NCBI GenBank assembly: GCA_021186555.1
Contig: JAJKFL010000010.1
Coordinates: 1,612,001-1,676,000, forward strand
DNA: 64,000 nucleotides
Direction of reading: 5' to 3'
From: Reticulitermes speratus
Lineage: Eukaryota > Arthropoda > Insecta > Blattodea > Rhinotermitidae
Under the pieces are notes generated by a model. The model saw only the letters and a program-made list of their open reading frames with translations. It searched no databases and was not told the origin of the DNA. Each line of letters starts with the position of its first letter. Position 1 is the stretch's first letter. Made by a program: the position numbers and the translations under genes. Below are positions 25,101-35,600 of the stretch, piece after piece.

Positions 25101-27012
25101 CCCCCCCCCCCCCCCATCGTGCCTTCATGGCAGGTTATAGGGTGAACTTTATCTTTTATTGTCAAATACAATTAATATCTGGTGTAGTATAATTTATCTT
25201 TCTGGGCTAGTTTTGGCAGAAAACTGCCCAGATCAGGTGAAAATATTGTTAATCTAAAAGTTATCACATTGGAAAGAAATGTTTGTGAGTGATGCAGTGA
25301 AATGTGGTAGTTGATTGCTTAGTCAGGAAAGTGACAGTGCAAAGACGTTGTCTTGATTTGCCAGCAACATCATTATGGTTTATTGATATCAGTAATCACC
25401 TGAGGAGACTCACTGCATTTTGCTGTCGTGAAAATTTCGTATTTTATGTAGGAAGGTTAAAGATTGGTTTGATATCTGGGGTTTCAGTCCTGGAAGGTGT
25501 TACCATTTTTCTGGTCAGTGTTACAGTGTCTAGAATATTCATGGGACCAACCTGACAGTCTGATTTCAGATGTTAATACAAAGCTTCAGCAAAATTGATT
25601 GAATTTTAGAGTAGACGCTAAATCTGCACATTGGTAGGAACCCTTGCCCATGAAACCCCAAGAATAAAGGAGTAATATTTAGGGGAGACCTGGACTTTAT
25701 GTTTCCAAAGGGACCATTTAAAATGAATGTAAAATGAAGGAAATAAGAATTTATGCAGCTGTTGGAATTAAACCCATGAAATTAATAATGTATTACATTA
25801 AAAATATGATGTGGTTTAATGTGTTGCATTCAAATGTAATGTAATTCACTTCTTTCACATATCCATTACAGTAAGTTGCTGTTTCATCATTTTCTGCTGA
25901 ATCATGTACACCTTGTTATCAAAACTACTGAGGGCAGCCATCATGTATTCAGTGTATGCATGTAGTGGGCTTATTTTTGCATCATACATTATATGCATTG
26001 GAGTAATTCAGCTGAGCTACCAACAGTGACCTGGATCTTGCCATTATGTTGTAAGAATGGATCAGTGTTGCTACCTCAGCTGGCTTACTCTGCTGTTCAC
26101 AACACATTATGTGTCTCACGGTGAAGACAGTAGAGGTAGTGGAAAATTATAACAGGAAATCAATTTTTTCCCCCAGTTTCCAGTTGGAAGTACCTAAGAT
26201 GACAGCAGCATGCCAATTTATGTTCAGTTTGAACATATAATCAAGGTACTGGGTAGAAAGCACAAAGATGTATTCAAGGAAAATTTAACATTCTTGTGGA
26301 AGTACTGTCTTAACCTTTCACATTTAACAGGCAATTTCCGATATACTCGTACAGTGGACTCAGGAACCAACATAGATATCCTACAATTTTAACCTTTATA
26401 CATCTTATACTTTTAAATATGTACCTTTATTGTTAATTTGTAATTGTGTAATTTATAATCTAAAAGCCCCTGATGATGATCCCAACAAGGGATTGAAACA
26501 TGCCTGGCTAGTTCACTGTGACTGTATTGTATAACATAACAAGATACAGTAAGAGTGCATTTGTTGGTTAAAGTGGTGTGTGTTCGAATGACAATGCATG
26601 GTATGAATAGCAGAATAGAATAGAATAGAATAGAAGTAGGGCGGGCACCAGAGAGTCCTATGCACATCGATCATTTCTGATCCTTTGTGCAGCTCTTTAT
26701 TACGGTATGAATAGTATAAAACCTATGGAAGTTGTGGCAGAATTGACAAAAGTGTACATAGAATTAAGAGAAACGTGGATTCAGGGCACATGAAACCCAG
26801 GCTTCAGTGTTTTTAATGATAAAGACTGAATTTGTAGCAGTGACAGTTGTAAGGTAGACTTGGACACGTTCTGATATGTTTCAGATTCAAGCAGTGTGTG
26901 TGCTGTTCTGTTTCAGATTGAAGTATTGTGTGTTGTGTTCTGTTTCAGATTGAAGTGCCCATATTGTCCAGTTGAACAGAATCCAACAGATGCTAGGCAT
27001 ATATTCTTCTGA
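13195..27012 (+). CDS. RMND5: RMND5, RING subunit of the GID/CTLH E3 ubiquitin ligase; 9 exons, one-base break in exon 8
   Basis: Coding exons: 13195-13330, 13495-13640, 15288-15425, 15884-16021, 19372-19503, 19648-19811, 21524-21626, 24163-24316 and 26949-27012 (stop). All have GT/AG borders and compatible phases. The start is the first ATG of the frame, in context AAACATGG. RMND5 pairs with MAEA in the cytosolic/nuclear CTLH ligase. Visible are the N-terminal helix ([12 protein letters not shown]), the LisH/CTLH region ([13 protein letters not shown], then [10 protein letters not shown]), I-F/T-R-D-A-C and the C-terminal degenerate RING ([23 protein letters not shown]). Exon lengths sum to 1175, one short of the 1176 expected for a 391-residue protein like the human one. 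The frame breaks at 24181-24192, after I-E-I-D-L-G, and the unshifted frame stops at 24220. An internal AG at 24181-24182 would restore the frame while dropping 20 bases. A sequencing or assembly indel is the simplest cause. Confidence 0.95.
13641..14510. other. RMND5 intron 2, first part; nothing recognised
   Basis: Intronic sequence between exon 2 and the mariner relic. I see no second gene or clear repeat boundary. Confidence 0.5.
14515..15095 (+). mobile_element. mariner-like relic in RMND5 intron 2
   Basis: The ends CAGGATGTGTCTAAAATGCT (from 14515) and AGCATTTTAGGTACACCCTG (to 15095) are inverted repeats of about 23 bases, flanked by TA on both sides. Inside, 14519-14794 keeps a piece of the transposase around the last catalytic motif ([14 protein letters not shown]), followed by [10 protein letters not shown]. 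Most of the transposase is deleted. Confidence 0.8.
15478..15650 (+). repeat. CTTCTGGGATGT MITE-like foldback copy in RMND5 intron 3
   Basis: The left end TTTGAGGTTCT resembles the 20745 copy. The interior has inverted arms GTTGTGTCGTTGGG and CCCAACAACACAGC around an asymmetric core containing CTGAAGATAAAGG. The right part CAGTCCAGAAGAACCTGAATCC matches the right part at 32895. Confidence 0.6.
16022..17100. other. RMND5 intron 4, first part; nothing recognised
   Basis: AT-rich intronic sequence. No coding or repeat feature that I can support. Confidence 0.5.
17107..17779 (+). mobile_element. Tigger/pogo relic in RMND5 intron 4
   Basis: Terminal repeats CAGTAGAATTCCTTTAATCC (17107) and the inverse ending AAAGGAATTTTGTTG (17779) are flanked by TA. 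Between about 17480 and 17620 a broken frame reads [17 protein letters not shown] and [11 protein letters not shown]. This corresponds to the CENP-B-type HTH of Tigger transposases (normally L-D-x-x-L-x-x-W-F with P-I-S-G-P-x-I-x-E-K-A). The DDE domain is gone. Confidence 0.75.
17905..18180 (+). repeat. dispersed repeat D, copy 3, in RMND5 intron 4
   Basis: A (GTCY)n-like stretch is followed by GCTCCCATGGGACACATTTCCATGAAATTTGATAT and later ATAAAGACCTAATA. It follows the same word order as 8300-8480 but is more diverged. Confidence 0.55.
18880..18901. repeat. poly-C tract
   Basis: About 20 consecutive C at the end of TACTTCCCC. The exact length may be unreliable in the assembly. A similar shorter run is at 25099-25114, and a poly-G run is at 45396-45409. 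Confidence 0.9.
20235..20455. repeat. MITE-like foldback copy in RMND5 intron 6, hairpin with CTGAAGA core
   Basis: Inverted arms TGGACAAGTAGT (20297) and ACTACTTGTCCA (20370) enclose a core. On the minus strand the core reads CCCTGAAGATGGAG then, 15 bases on, TTGAAACATCAGG. The outer parts resemble the family at 15478 and 32750 (CTTGAATCTTCAGGAATGCT, GAGCTTCAAATC). Confidence 0.6.
20745..20996. mobile_element. MITE with CAAGATTTGAGGTTCTCACAG ends in RMND5 intron 6
   Basis: The left end CAAGATTTGAGGTTCTCAC (20745) and right end GTGAAAACCTCAAAACTTG (20996) are near-perfect inverted repeats about 20 bases long. No ORF lies between. Partial ends of the same family (GGTTCTCACAGYAGTG) occur at 34851 and 46313. 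Confidence 0.7.
21775..23235. repeat. 92-bp minisatellite, about 16 units, with a 184-bp higher-order block
   Basis: The word GTACTGGGAGAAAAACAT recurs every 92 bases (21841, 21933, 22025, 22117, 22209, 22301, 22393, 22485, 22577, ...). Between 21841 and 22576 two unit types alternate. Type A has CAGCGTCAGTGGTAGATGTA with GCAATGG, and type B has CAGCATTGGTGGTAGATGAA with GCATTGG, giving four 184-bp dimers. Later units are irregular, and one near 22669 is shortened. It lies wholly in RMND5 intron 7. The open minus-strand frames across it are a by-product of the repeat. Confidence 0.95.
23735..24010 (+). mobile_element. SINE family 2 in RMND5 intron 7
   Basis: TATAGTGTCTAGCCTATGGG and GCTGGACTT resemble the head of the 24870 and 28635 copies. 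GGCCTACCCAGC, GACCAATCACCTCCACCTAG and TGCCGCAGTTAAGAATGAGT follow the body order. The internal region is diverged. Confidence 0.6.
24374..24690. mobile_element. pogo/Tigger-type MITE in RMND5 intron 8
   Basis: CAGTGGAACCTCGGTTATCC at 24374 and its diverged inverse GGATAATCGAGGGTCTACTG ending at 24690 are flanked by TA at both sides. It is 317 bp without transposase, beginning 57 bases after the exon 8 donor. Confidence 0.85.
24870..25145 (+). mobile_element. SINE family 2, best copy, in RMND5 intron 8
   Basis: The tRNA-like head GGCCGGGATTGCTCAGAAGG (box A-like) is followed by GGGGATCAAATCCCAG (box B-like) about 50 bases on. The body contains CACCCAGCCTCCTATACAA, GGGGTAAAGTGGCCAGGGC and TATCTAGCAGCAAGGTTAA. 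The 3' region holds a poly-C run. Related copies: 8985, 11590, 23735 and 28635. Confidence 0.75.
25146..26460. other. RMND5 intron 8, central part; nothing recognised
   Basis: AT-rich sequence with only short spurious frames. Confidence 0.45.
26465..26509 (+). ncRNA. hammerhead-ribozyme-like motif 1 (in RMND5 intron 8)
   Basis: The core CTGATGA is at 26470-26476. Helix II is GATCCC/GGGATT around AACAA, and GAAAC is at 26495-26499. Helix I is AGCC (26465-26468) with GGCT (26506-26509), with a C-U mismatch next to the core. The minimal helix III is damaged (A opposite C). The 13-mer GTGCATTTGTTGG follows at 26555. It is probably a relic of a Penelope-like element end and likely inactive. Confidence 0.5.
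26611..26703 (-). mobile_element. 93-bp 5'-truncated LINE tail with target-site duplication
   Basis: On the minus strand it ends in a (TTCTA)n run (TTCTATTCTATTCTATTCTG), preceded by GCACAAAGG and TGTGCATAGGAC. This matches the 3' end of the LINE at 37830-38502 (GGCACAAAGGGCC, TTCTATTCTATTC). An 11-base direct repeat GGTATGAATAG flanks it (26600-26610 and 26704-26714). It is a very short target-primed insertion of the same LINE family. Confidence 0.75.
26877..26948 (+). repeat. 32-bp tandem triplication containing the RMND5 exon 9 acceptor
   Basis: TGTTTCAGATT occurs at 26877, 26909 and 26941, exactly 32 bases apart. The intervening bases are similar in the first two units (AGTRTTGTGTGTTGTGTTC-like). 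Only the third AG leads into the conserved RING end. Splicing at the first or second copy would read about 11 codons and then TGA within the next unit. Confidence 0.85.
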
Positions 27013-28630
27013 CTGTCCATACTACCTTCCTTCAGATGCTTGTGTTAGTGTCCGTTTCTATTTCATTTACATTTGTGATGGACATGTGTAGAACTGATTA
27101 CCTTAACAATGTCAGTGGAGTGTGCTGTTCTTCTTACAGTCCTCTGGTTGTAAACAGACGAATGTACACATGGGAAGAGACTTATCCCTTACATTTTGTT
27201 CTTTAGGAGGTGGTAGTTATTGTTGGCACTCTGCTGTGTGTCGTGCAAACAGTGAGGCAGATAGCGCATTCAAAGGAAAGTACAAGTAACTACCTTCTGT
27301 GCACATTAATGATTTTAATCAGGCACTCAGTTATCTCGGTTACCAAAATACATCTAGTAATGGTTCCGCTTCCCCAGAAATTTTCATAAACTTAGTTAAT
27401 TGAATGTAAAGGCTTTTCTACTGTCTTCCTTAAACACACCCTTGCAAGATTTTATGTTTTAACAGCAATGTTGTTAAAATATCGAGGTGTCTTATGTATG
27501 TTTTGTGTAATTGTTAACTATGGTTGCACTTGAAATCACTGCTTTTGCATTTCTTAAGTTTCCGTTCCTTTTGGTAATTGATTCTGCGTCTCTTCCTGTC
27601 TCATCATGAATTTGTCTCATTTTTTTATACATTTTCCCTTTGATTTAGATGTAAATACACAGTAATAAAGTTTATGTAGAGAGAAGATTTTTTAAAAACT
27701 AAGCCCTACTGTATAAAGAAGTTACGAAAGGCATTTCAGTCATTTTGTGTCCATATGAAGTGCATAAAGTACGACAGTGGGAAGGTGGTGTCTCTGTCCA
27801 TCTGTCCGGTTTGTTTTGGCTCTGAACAAGCAATTCTCTATTATATGAAAGGCTGCCATATTATTCATGTGTTCCTCCATGGCATCTTTCATTGGTCATT
27901 GCTTTTATAATCTTACAGCAAACCAAACATTAATTTCATTCATCAGAGTCCTCCTATCTGGTTGTAACATGCTGTTTCTCCAGTGTTATCATGTACCTCA
28001 CAGAGAACAGTCAAGGATCAACTGTTTCTTTAGCCTCAGTATGTGCCAAATACCATTTGTATTATATACAGGAATATTACTAAATGGATTACAGTGAAAT
28101 TTTATATAGGGGTCCTTACCCCTGCTCAAGTAAAACTTCATGGATTTTCTCAAAACAGCTTTCTATATAAGGACTTGGTACATGATGTAAAATATAGATC
28201 CCACTTGTCTCTAGAGCTTTTAGTGTAACATTTTTCAGGATGGTGTTATATTTAATGAAATAAAATAAGAAAATGAAGTCCCCCATTGTGTGGATTAACC
28301 ACTGTGCTTTCAGATATGCCAGTAGCCAGAATATGAAATTATTGTGTGCCTGGTTACTGTCACATCTCTGTAGGTATTTGAATGGAGTTGAGTTCTGACC
28401 CACCAATTTATTCCTCCCTTCAGACTCTCTCTTTTATAATGTTTAGGGATGTACCATTCACCCTATATGAAAATTGTTCCCCCGTTCCTACCATAACATT
28501 TTCACAAGCAGTTCTTAACTGCTTCTTCATGGTGCAGTGCAGCAAAACTTTGCAGTTCACTCTCAGATTCAGGAGCATTGTGTATACAGTGTATGGCATT
28601 ATGCTGAAACATTTATTGTCTGACAGTACT
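27013..28630. other. RMND5 3' flank; probable 3' UTR and intergenic sequence
   Basis: A candidate polyadenylation signal AATAAA is at 27664-27669 (in CAGTAATAAAG), about 650 bases after the stop. Nothing else is recognised up to the SINE at 28635. Confidence 0.45.
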
Positions 28631-28634
28631 TCAG

Positions 28635-28890
28635 TGGAGCTGTGATAGCACAGTCAGTATAGTGACTAGGCTACGGGCTGGATGTTCTGTGAATGCATGG
28701 TTCAATTCCTTCTAAGGGCACGATATTTATCTTTTCTCCAAAGCGTCCAGAACAGGTCTGGGACCCACCCAGCATCTTATTCAATGGGTATCATGGGTTT
28801 ATTCCCCAGGGACCAGGCAGGCTAAGATGGGAATGGGTGGTCAATGCCACACCCACGCTGATAACTGAGTACATTGTGTGTTAGAAGTAT
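28635..28890 (+). mobile_element. SINE family 2
   Basis: GTGATAGCACAGTCAGTATAG, GCTACGGGCTGGAT and GGTTCAATTCC form the tRNA-like head. GGACCCACCCAGCATCTTAT, CAATGGGT and TCCCCAGGGACCAGGCAGGC follow the body of the 24870 copy. Confidence 0.7.
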
Positions 28891-29399
28891 GAACTGAATT
28901 GCTAGAATTCAGTTCCCATCATAAGTTTAATTTTTCAGAAATAAGGTGTCATGCATAAAATGTAAATGCCAGTAAGATCTGAACGCCTTATTTTAAATGT
29001 GTACCGGTTATGATTAATATCTGAAGAAATACAAGGACAAATGATTTTTGATATTACAGAATATAAAGCTTTATAGATTTTTTTATTTGCAAAAAAATGT
29101 ACATGAACCTTTAAAGGCCGGTGGTAACTGCACATACAAGCTGTTGTGGCACAAAGATGCTATGCATTATGACACACAGTGTATTTATATGTTTTGTATG
29201 ATTTTCAGAATGAGCTGCAATTATTTCCGTAAACAGCATTAACTGCACACGGATTGCATTGTCTGAGAGGTACAGACTGAATTTATGTAACATTTAGAGT
29301 AAATCTCGGTCTTCAAATGGTTAAATGCCAAGGATATATGCATTTGGAAAATATACATAGGCCTGCTCCATTGGAGTACATCTTTTCTCTCTCTCTCTA

Positions 29400-29655
29400 T
29401 GGCTCGACAGTCTTATATGGGCCTGGGCCTCCTCGTTTTGTCGAGGTTTCATGGTCACACACATTTGAGACACACCAGTCGGTAGGACTCCTCTGGACGA
29501 GGGACCAGCTCGTCGCAGACCTCTACCTGACAACACACAACACTCACAAGAGACAGACATCCATGCCCTAGGCGGGATTTGAAACCACAATCCTAGTAAG
29601 CGAGCGGCCGAAGACCCACGCCTTAGACCGCACGACCACTGGGATCAGCATTGGA
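29400..29655 (-). mobile_element. tRNA-derived SINE, family 3
   Basis: Read on the minus strand, the head is GATCCCAGTGGTCGTGCGGT with box B-like GGTTTCAAATCCCGCC, as in a tRNA. The body shares GGCCTGGGC, GTCGAGGTTTC-TGGTCACAC, CAGCTCGTCGCAGA and GACATCCATGCCC with the copy at 31970-32195. Confidence 0.75.
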
Positions 29656-29719
29656 GTACATATACCAACTGTTATTGTGGCATAACGATCGACATGAATA
29701 CAAATTCTGTTTGCTATTA

Positions 29720-29894
29720 CAGTAAAACCCCTATTTAATGAATTGCTGGGGGATTAGAATATATTTCACTAAACTGAGGTTTTCATTAAATGGAGGTTAC
29801 ATTGTTTATATGGAGCTATTGTCAGGACATGAAAAAATCATCACTAAATCGAGGATTTCACTAAATGCGGGAACATTAAATCGGGGTTTTACTG
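29720..29894. mobile_element. 175-bp pogo-like MITE
   Basis: CAGTAAAACCCCTATTTAAT (29720) and ATTAAATCGGGGTTTTACTG (ending 29894) are inverted repeats flanked by TA. The interior repeats CACTAAAT-GAG words. It has no ORF. Confidence 0.85.
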
Positions 29895-30349
29895 TATTTT
29901 GTAACAGGAATTAATGCTGTATTTTTTTTCCAAGTACTCCTCAGTTGCTGACCTGCTATCTTTGTCTTGTGTCCTTTGTGTATGCTGTTATCCTGACCAT
30001 GATGTGTTGGGCTTCATGTTTGATGTACACTTTGCCATAGCAGCAGCAAAATTATAGCAGTGTCATTCCAGCTGTAAAGCAGGACAGTCAACATCCTCTT
30101 CCATCTCAGTGCACTGCATGGAAAAATAAGTATGCAGTGAGACAGAGTAATGAAAGGAATGACTCAGACACTGATAATTCAGTGAATATTAAGCATGTCC
30201 GTATATTAGGCACGAGTTGAAGTATTTTTAGGCAGGGCAGAAGGTTGTGCTTTCCATGTTTATCCAAATCTAAAATGTCTTCTGTTCCTTTACTACTTGA
30301 ACAACCAGGAGTCCTGTATTTGCATATTAACCATTTTGCTGCATAATTA

Positions 30350-30827
30350 CCGTATTTTTCGGCGTATAAGATGCACCAGCGTATAGGACGCATCCCATTT
30401 TTATGCAGATTTTTTGGAAAAAATTATTTTAGTATATTTTATCATGCATTTATTGAATAAAAAATACATGGATTTTTCAGGGAATTCATACATAACAAAT
30501 AATCTAATCAGCAAAAATATTTTAAGTTACATTAAAGATATTAATCTTCATCCTTAAATCCACAAAAATCTTCTAAATTAGGAACTGAGTCATCACTGTC
30601 TTCAAACAATAAATTATCCTCTGAACTCAAACTGACATCACCAACACATGAGCATGTGCTGAACACGCATGCCCGACAGTTTACACGAACGTACCAATGA
30701 ACGTAAACGAATAGAGTAGACTTGGACAGATCAAAATTCCCCGTATTTTTCAGCGTATAGGATGCACTCCATTTTCCAGACAAATTTTTAGGTGAAAAAA
30801 GTGTGTCTTATATGCCAAAAAATACGG
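30350..30827. mobile_element. pogo-like element, 478 bp, acidic C-terminal ORF remnant
   Basis: The ends CCGTATTTTTCGGCGTATAA (30350) and TTATATGCCAAAAAATACGG (30827) are inverted repeats flanked by TA. A further inverted copy of the end (CCGTATTTTTCAGCGTATAG at 30741) lies inside. The minus frame 30783-30541 ends in an acidic tail (L-F-E-D-S-D-D-S, F-K-D-E-D), typical of the last residues of such transposases. Nothing catalytic is left. Confidence 0.8.
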
Positions 30828-30859
30828 TACATTTCAGGCTGCGTGTGAAGTTGTTGAGC

Positions 30860-31440
30860 ATATGTAAGTTTGTGAAGAGTGAGAACCATACTTCTCTTAC
30901 TGGCACAAATGAAATTACATTTACACGTGTGGTGGAACCATGTAAACCCTGTGTACTACATTATGGAGTACACCACTGACAATCTCATTTTCTGAAATGG
31001 AGGTCCAGCAACAATAGTTCTTCAGTACTGACTACAGATTGAATATTCAGCAGCAGAGTGCCTCTGCCCCCATAATAATGTTGTACTGACAAAGACATAT
31101 GGCACAGTTTTCTGCAAACTAGTTTGGTGACCACAGGGTTGAAACAAATTCATCAAAATGCTGTTATGATGAGAGTCATAGGTGTTCAGTTTTATTCATT
31201 TATTTACCATCTCATAGACACTCTGTACAAAACGCTTAAGAGTTATTTTGCTAGTAACTATGATGTGATCAGTTTTCGCCAAGTTCCTGTGCTCGATGCC
31301 ACTAAAGGACATTATCACACTCTGCGACCGACCGCAAACCAACCTCATGGCACTGAAATAAGAACAAACGGTTTTGAGGACACATGTTGATAGAAACATT
31401 ACAAGAAAACAAATTGTGGGCATTCAAATCATAATAAAAC
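30860..31440. other. no gene seen
   Basis: Intergenic sequence without recognised features. Confidence 0.45.
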
Positions 31441-31485
31441 CATCAGACGCAGCTTGTACAAAGTGTATTAATATAATATTATTTG

Positions 31486-31539
31486 GTAATTAGCATCTGC
31501 ATGTGTGATATGTGTAATAGAGGTGCAGATGCTAATTAC
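31486..31539. repeat. perfect 16-bp stem with 22-nt loop
   Basis: GTAATTAGCATCTGCA (31486-31501) is exactly complementary to TGCAGATGCTAATTAC (31524-31539). It is small and isolated. It could be a short MITE or hairpin RNA. I see no further pairing that would make a typical 60-70-nt microRNA precursor. Confidence 0.75.
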
Positions 31540-31969
31540 AATTCAGTACAATAAAAGGCTTAGAATACTTCATTGTTAATCTTATCATACATTCTCAATC
31601 ATATACAAACTTTTAAGTACTGTAATATAATATGATATGCATGACATATATGTGGATGGGCCACAAGACTTCATTAACCGTATGTTTTAATTATTACATA
31701 CATTTCAAATATTGTTATATGTGAGTCAGTAGCTTACTAGATATGGATTGTGATCTTGAGTATAAGCTCAGGCTGAAATGAAGCAAGCTGGTTCAAGCAG
31801 TAATGCTCCTGACTTGTATTGGCAGGCCTCATTCAAATCTCAGCTGGAGCACTTGCTCATCTTTACTGAAGGGTTCTGTACCTTTCTCAGTCCCTCCAGG
31901 AAGATACACAAACAGTACGTCAATTAGGACACATCCACTTCCTTCTGCACGTCTTTTTCTGTGGCGCTA

Positions 31970-32195
31970 CAGCCCAACTCAGGCCCAGGCCGCCTCATTG
32001 TTGAGGTTTCCAGATCACACACAATTAGACACACACACACACACACAGTAAGGTTCTGATCAGCTCGTCGCAGAGGCTGCTACCTACAGAACACGTAACA
32101 AACATCCATGCCCCTAGCAGGATTGGAACCCTTGATCCCAGCAATCAAGCGCCCGCAGACCTATGCCTCAGACCACACGGCCACCAGGATTGGCT
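31970..32195 (-). mobile_element. tRNA-derived SINE, family 3
   Basis: On the minus strand: CCAATCCTGGTGGCCGTGTG, GTCTGAGGCATAGGTCTG and GGGTTCCAATCCTGC (box B). A body follows, shared with 29400-29655, with an internal (AC)n expansion at 32030-32047. Confidence 0.75.
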
Positions 32196-32633
32196 TCTAC
32201 ACCATTGCCACTTAATTACATATTTGTCAGTCATCCAGCAATTATGTTACAATTTGAGACACTAAGAGCATCATTAAATAAACCAGGAATAAATAGGCAA
32301 ACATGTTGAGTAGTTATGTTTTATGAGTACTTTGTATAGAGTTGTAGCTGATGGTTTTATTCATTTATAATTTTAAGATACACTGACTTCCCCCTAAGGA
32401 CTGCATTTTGTTTCACATTTTATCTTCTAGTATGCTATCTAAAAACACAAAGAACACAATATACATAATTATATTTCTACGTACTGTACTGTATGGGTGT
32501 GAAACCTTGTCTCTTATATTAAGGGAAAAACAAAGTTGGGATATTTAGAACAGGATAATGAGCAGTAATAGCAATGTATTGTCAAAAATGCAAAACAAAA
32601 ACAGTTATGAAATTTTTGTACCTGTACATTCCA

Positions 32634-35600
32634 TCACTCTGCTTGTTTCTCATCCAGTGATGATACAATCTTCTGTTGCCTCTCAAATATCTCCTTCAGC
32701 TGCTCTGTAGCTGTCTTGGGCACATACACTGGCCGAGACAGATTCTCCTGCAACATAAGAATAACTATGTCCAGGCTTCCAGTCTTCTGAGATGTGACCT
32801 GGTGTGTTGTTGAGTGAATGGTTTCCAACATTTCAAAGAATGTCATCAGGGAACCACTTGCCCAACAACACTGGGTCACATCCCAGAAGATTTGAATCCT
32901 CAATTACATTGCTGTGAAAACTTCAAATCCCACAACTGACGTTTACGTCCTACAGACATGTTAATCTATGGAATGTCTGCATTTCATTAAACTGTTCATG
33001 CTCAGAACAATCTGGTGAATGAATCGAAATTTGTATACTCAACACATGGTTTTACAACTAAGGTTCAGTGGAATACCAAACGTACACTTGGAAACTCTGC
33101 AAGGTTAAGCTCAGGATCCCTGTTCACAAAAGGGCTCCAGGGACCTTGAATTGAGGGGCAATCTGTGTGCCACATCTTTCTCATTCTGATAATCTGATTC
33201 CCTGACTCTGTGCGCAGTAAGTTCACCCACTTGACAACTTCATCTCGTGAATGGTTGTGGCAATTCACAAGGTGTCTCTCTCCATTCACTAGAACAGAAA
33301 ACAAACATTCATATAGTAATGGGGTGGGACACTCTTTATATGTATTTGCATCATGTCAACTGCAACGTTCAAACCTGGTTTACAGCACCAAACTAGAGAA
33401 ATGAGAACTACTTCTAACTAACTCCACGGAGCAGAGTCCTTCTTGAGAAGCTAGCAGGTCGTCAGCTAGTCTAGAAATTCCCTGCACTTTATGGAACCTG
33501 AAGGTTCATTACCGCATTCACAAGAGCCAGCCACCTGTCCCTATCTTGAGCCATATCAATCCAGTCAATGCCCCCCCATCCCACTTCTTGAAGATCCATT
33601 TTAATATTATCCTCCCATCTATGCCTGGGTCTTCCAAGTGGTTTCCTTCCCTCAGGTCTCCCCACCAAAATCCTGTATGCACCTCTCCCCTCACCCATAG
33701 ATGCTACATGCCCCGCCCATTTCATTCTTCTTGATTTGATCACCCGAATAATATTTGGTTAGGATTACAGATCAAGAAGCTCGTCGTTATGTAGTCTTCT
33801 CCACTCCCCTGTTACCTCATCCCTCTTACACCCAAATATCCTCCTCAGCACCCTATTCTCAAACACCCTCAGCCTATGTTCTGCCCTCAGTGTGAGAGAC
33901 CAGGTCTCACACCTATATAAAACAAGAGAACTACTTCTGGATTTTTAAATTCACTAACATACCGTTGTACTGTTGATTTAAACGGATATGCTTTACCATC
34001 TATTACAACTACTATGTCAGAAATCTAGTAGTTTTATTAGATGAGAAAGTGTCCCTTTACCTTTGGCTTATCATGAGTGTCAAAGATATCGAGTACTCGG
34101 TACAATTTGTAAACTTTATTCTGTGCATACCATGTGGCTTTGAGTAATACGAGCATAATAGAATTGCAAACGGCCTCTCTACACCTTTATAACCCTACTG
34201 TTGGCCATTCCAATGAAATCCTAACCTTGCCTAGCCTATCCTAAACTATTGGAAAGTGCAGGAAAAATAAATGTGAAAGTTTGCATGTTTATGCCTTGTA
34301 CACCCAGACAGAAATCAGAAACGAGTCTGTAGTTAAGATTATGTTTATGACTGACTAATTGTACTAGTTAACATATACAAGATTATTACTCCGACATATC
34401 TTGCATATCTATTGCACGGAAAACGTATAATATCAAGTCTATAGTTGTTTAGTAACAAATCTTTGTAATGAATGGACATGGATATCTTGTGTGAGTTTCC
34501 AAGAACCACGAACTTCTCAAATCCAAAACCTTTCATGTCTCCTACACAATATATTCTGCACCTTGGGGCTTTTCTTTGCATGTCATTTCTGACACATTCT
34601 GAATTGTGCTCCTGTCTCTCTGTGACTTCACAATATATTTTTCAATCTGTCATTCATTTACACTGCTTTTATTTTAATTCATTTGACTGACCTTGCTTAA
34701 AATAAAACTTACAGTATTCAGCTACAAGATGTGGAGAATGATGTCTTCGCGGTTTAACGTATATAACAATGCCAGGATACTTCTGGGCAAAGTCCAGCAG
34801 ATCCTTCTCTATAAAATCCCTAAAATACATAATTAATGGGATCAAATTTTAGGTTCTCACAGTAGTGTTGCACAGGATTCAAGTTTTCTGCAATGTTATG
34901 CTGTGTCACTAAGGAAATTCCTATACTGACAAGTATGAGGTAAAATTCTAGTACTGTAAATGGTTTCAGAAATATGTCTTCAATGTATTTCCTAACTCAA
35001 ATGAGCACATCAATGGTCATTCTGTTTAATATCCATTCTGTTCATACAAACACACACAGAACAATTATTCCTCAATGTCTTTTCAAGAATACTTATTTTT
35101 CGACACAGAATATGCTATCACAGTGACCGTGACAAAGACCCATGAAACAAAATTTTTGTTACTGTTGACTTGTCAAAATAAAGTATTTTTGATTGAATAA
35201 GATGCAACTTAAATGGTAAGTCTTTAGATATTGCCTGGTTTTGTGTGCTGCATGCACACAACAGAAACATGACGCCATACAGTACATAATGGTTCAAAAA
35301 TTCACCAAGCCACGTGATAAATTCAGTACTTATTAAATATAACATAAACCGATTTAAAACTTTCCATAAAATTTACATTATCGGTATAAAAGAAATCGAC
35401 ACTTTTTATAAAATTTATATGCTTTTATCAGAATCTAAAAGGTACGCATAGGCCATAATACGGTATCCTGATGTCAAGACCTGGGATTGTGACCAACATA
35501 ACCCAAAGCACCCTGACCCCACGTAATGAAACAAATCAAAACCCCCTTCTAAATTATGTTACGCCTTAAAAAATAACATCACAGAACTGCACTAACCCAA

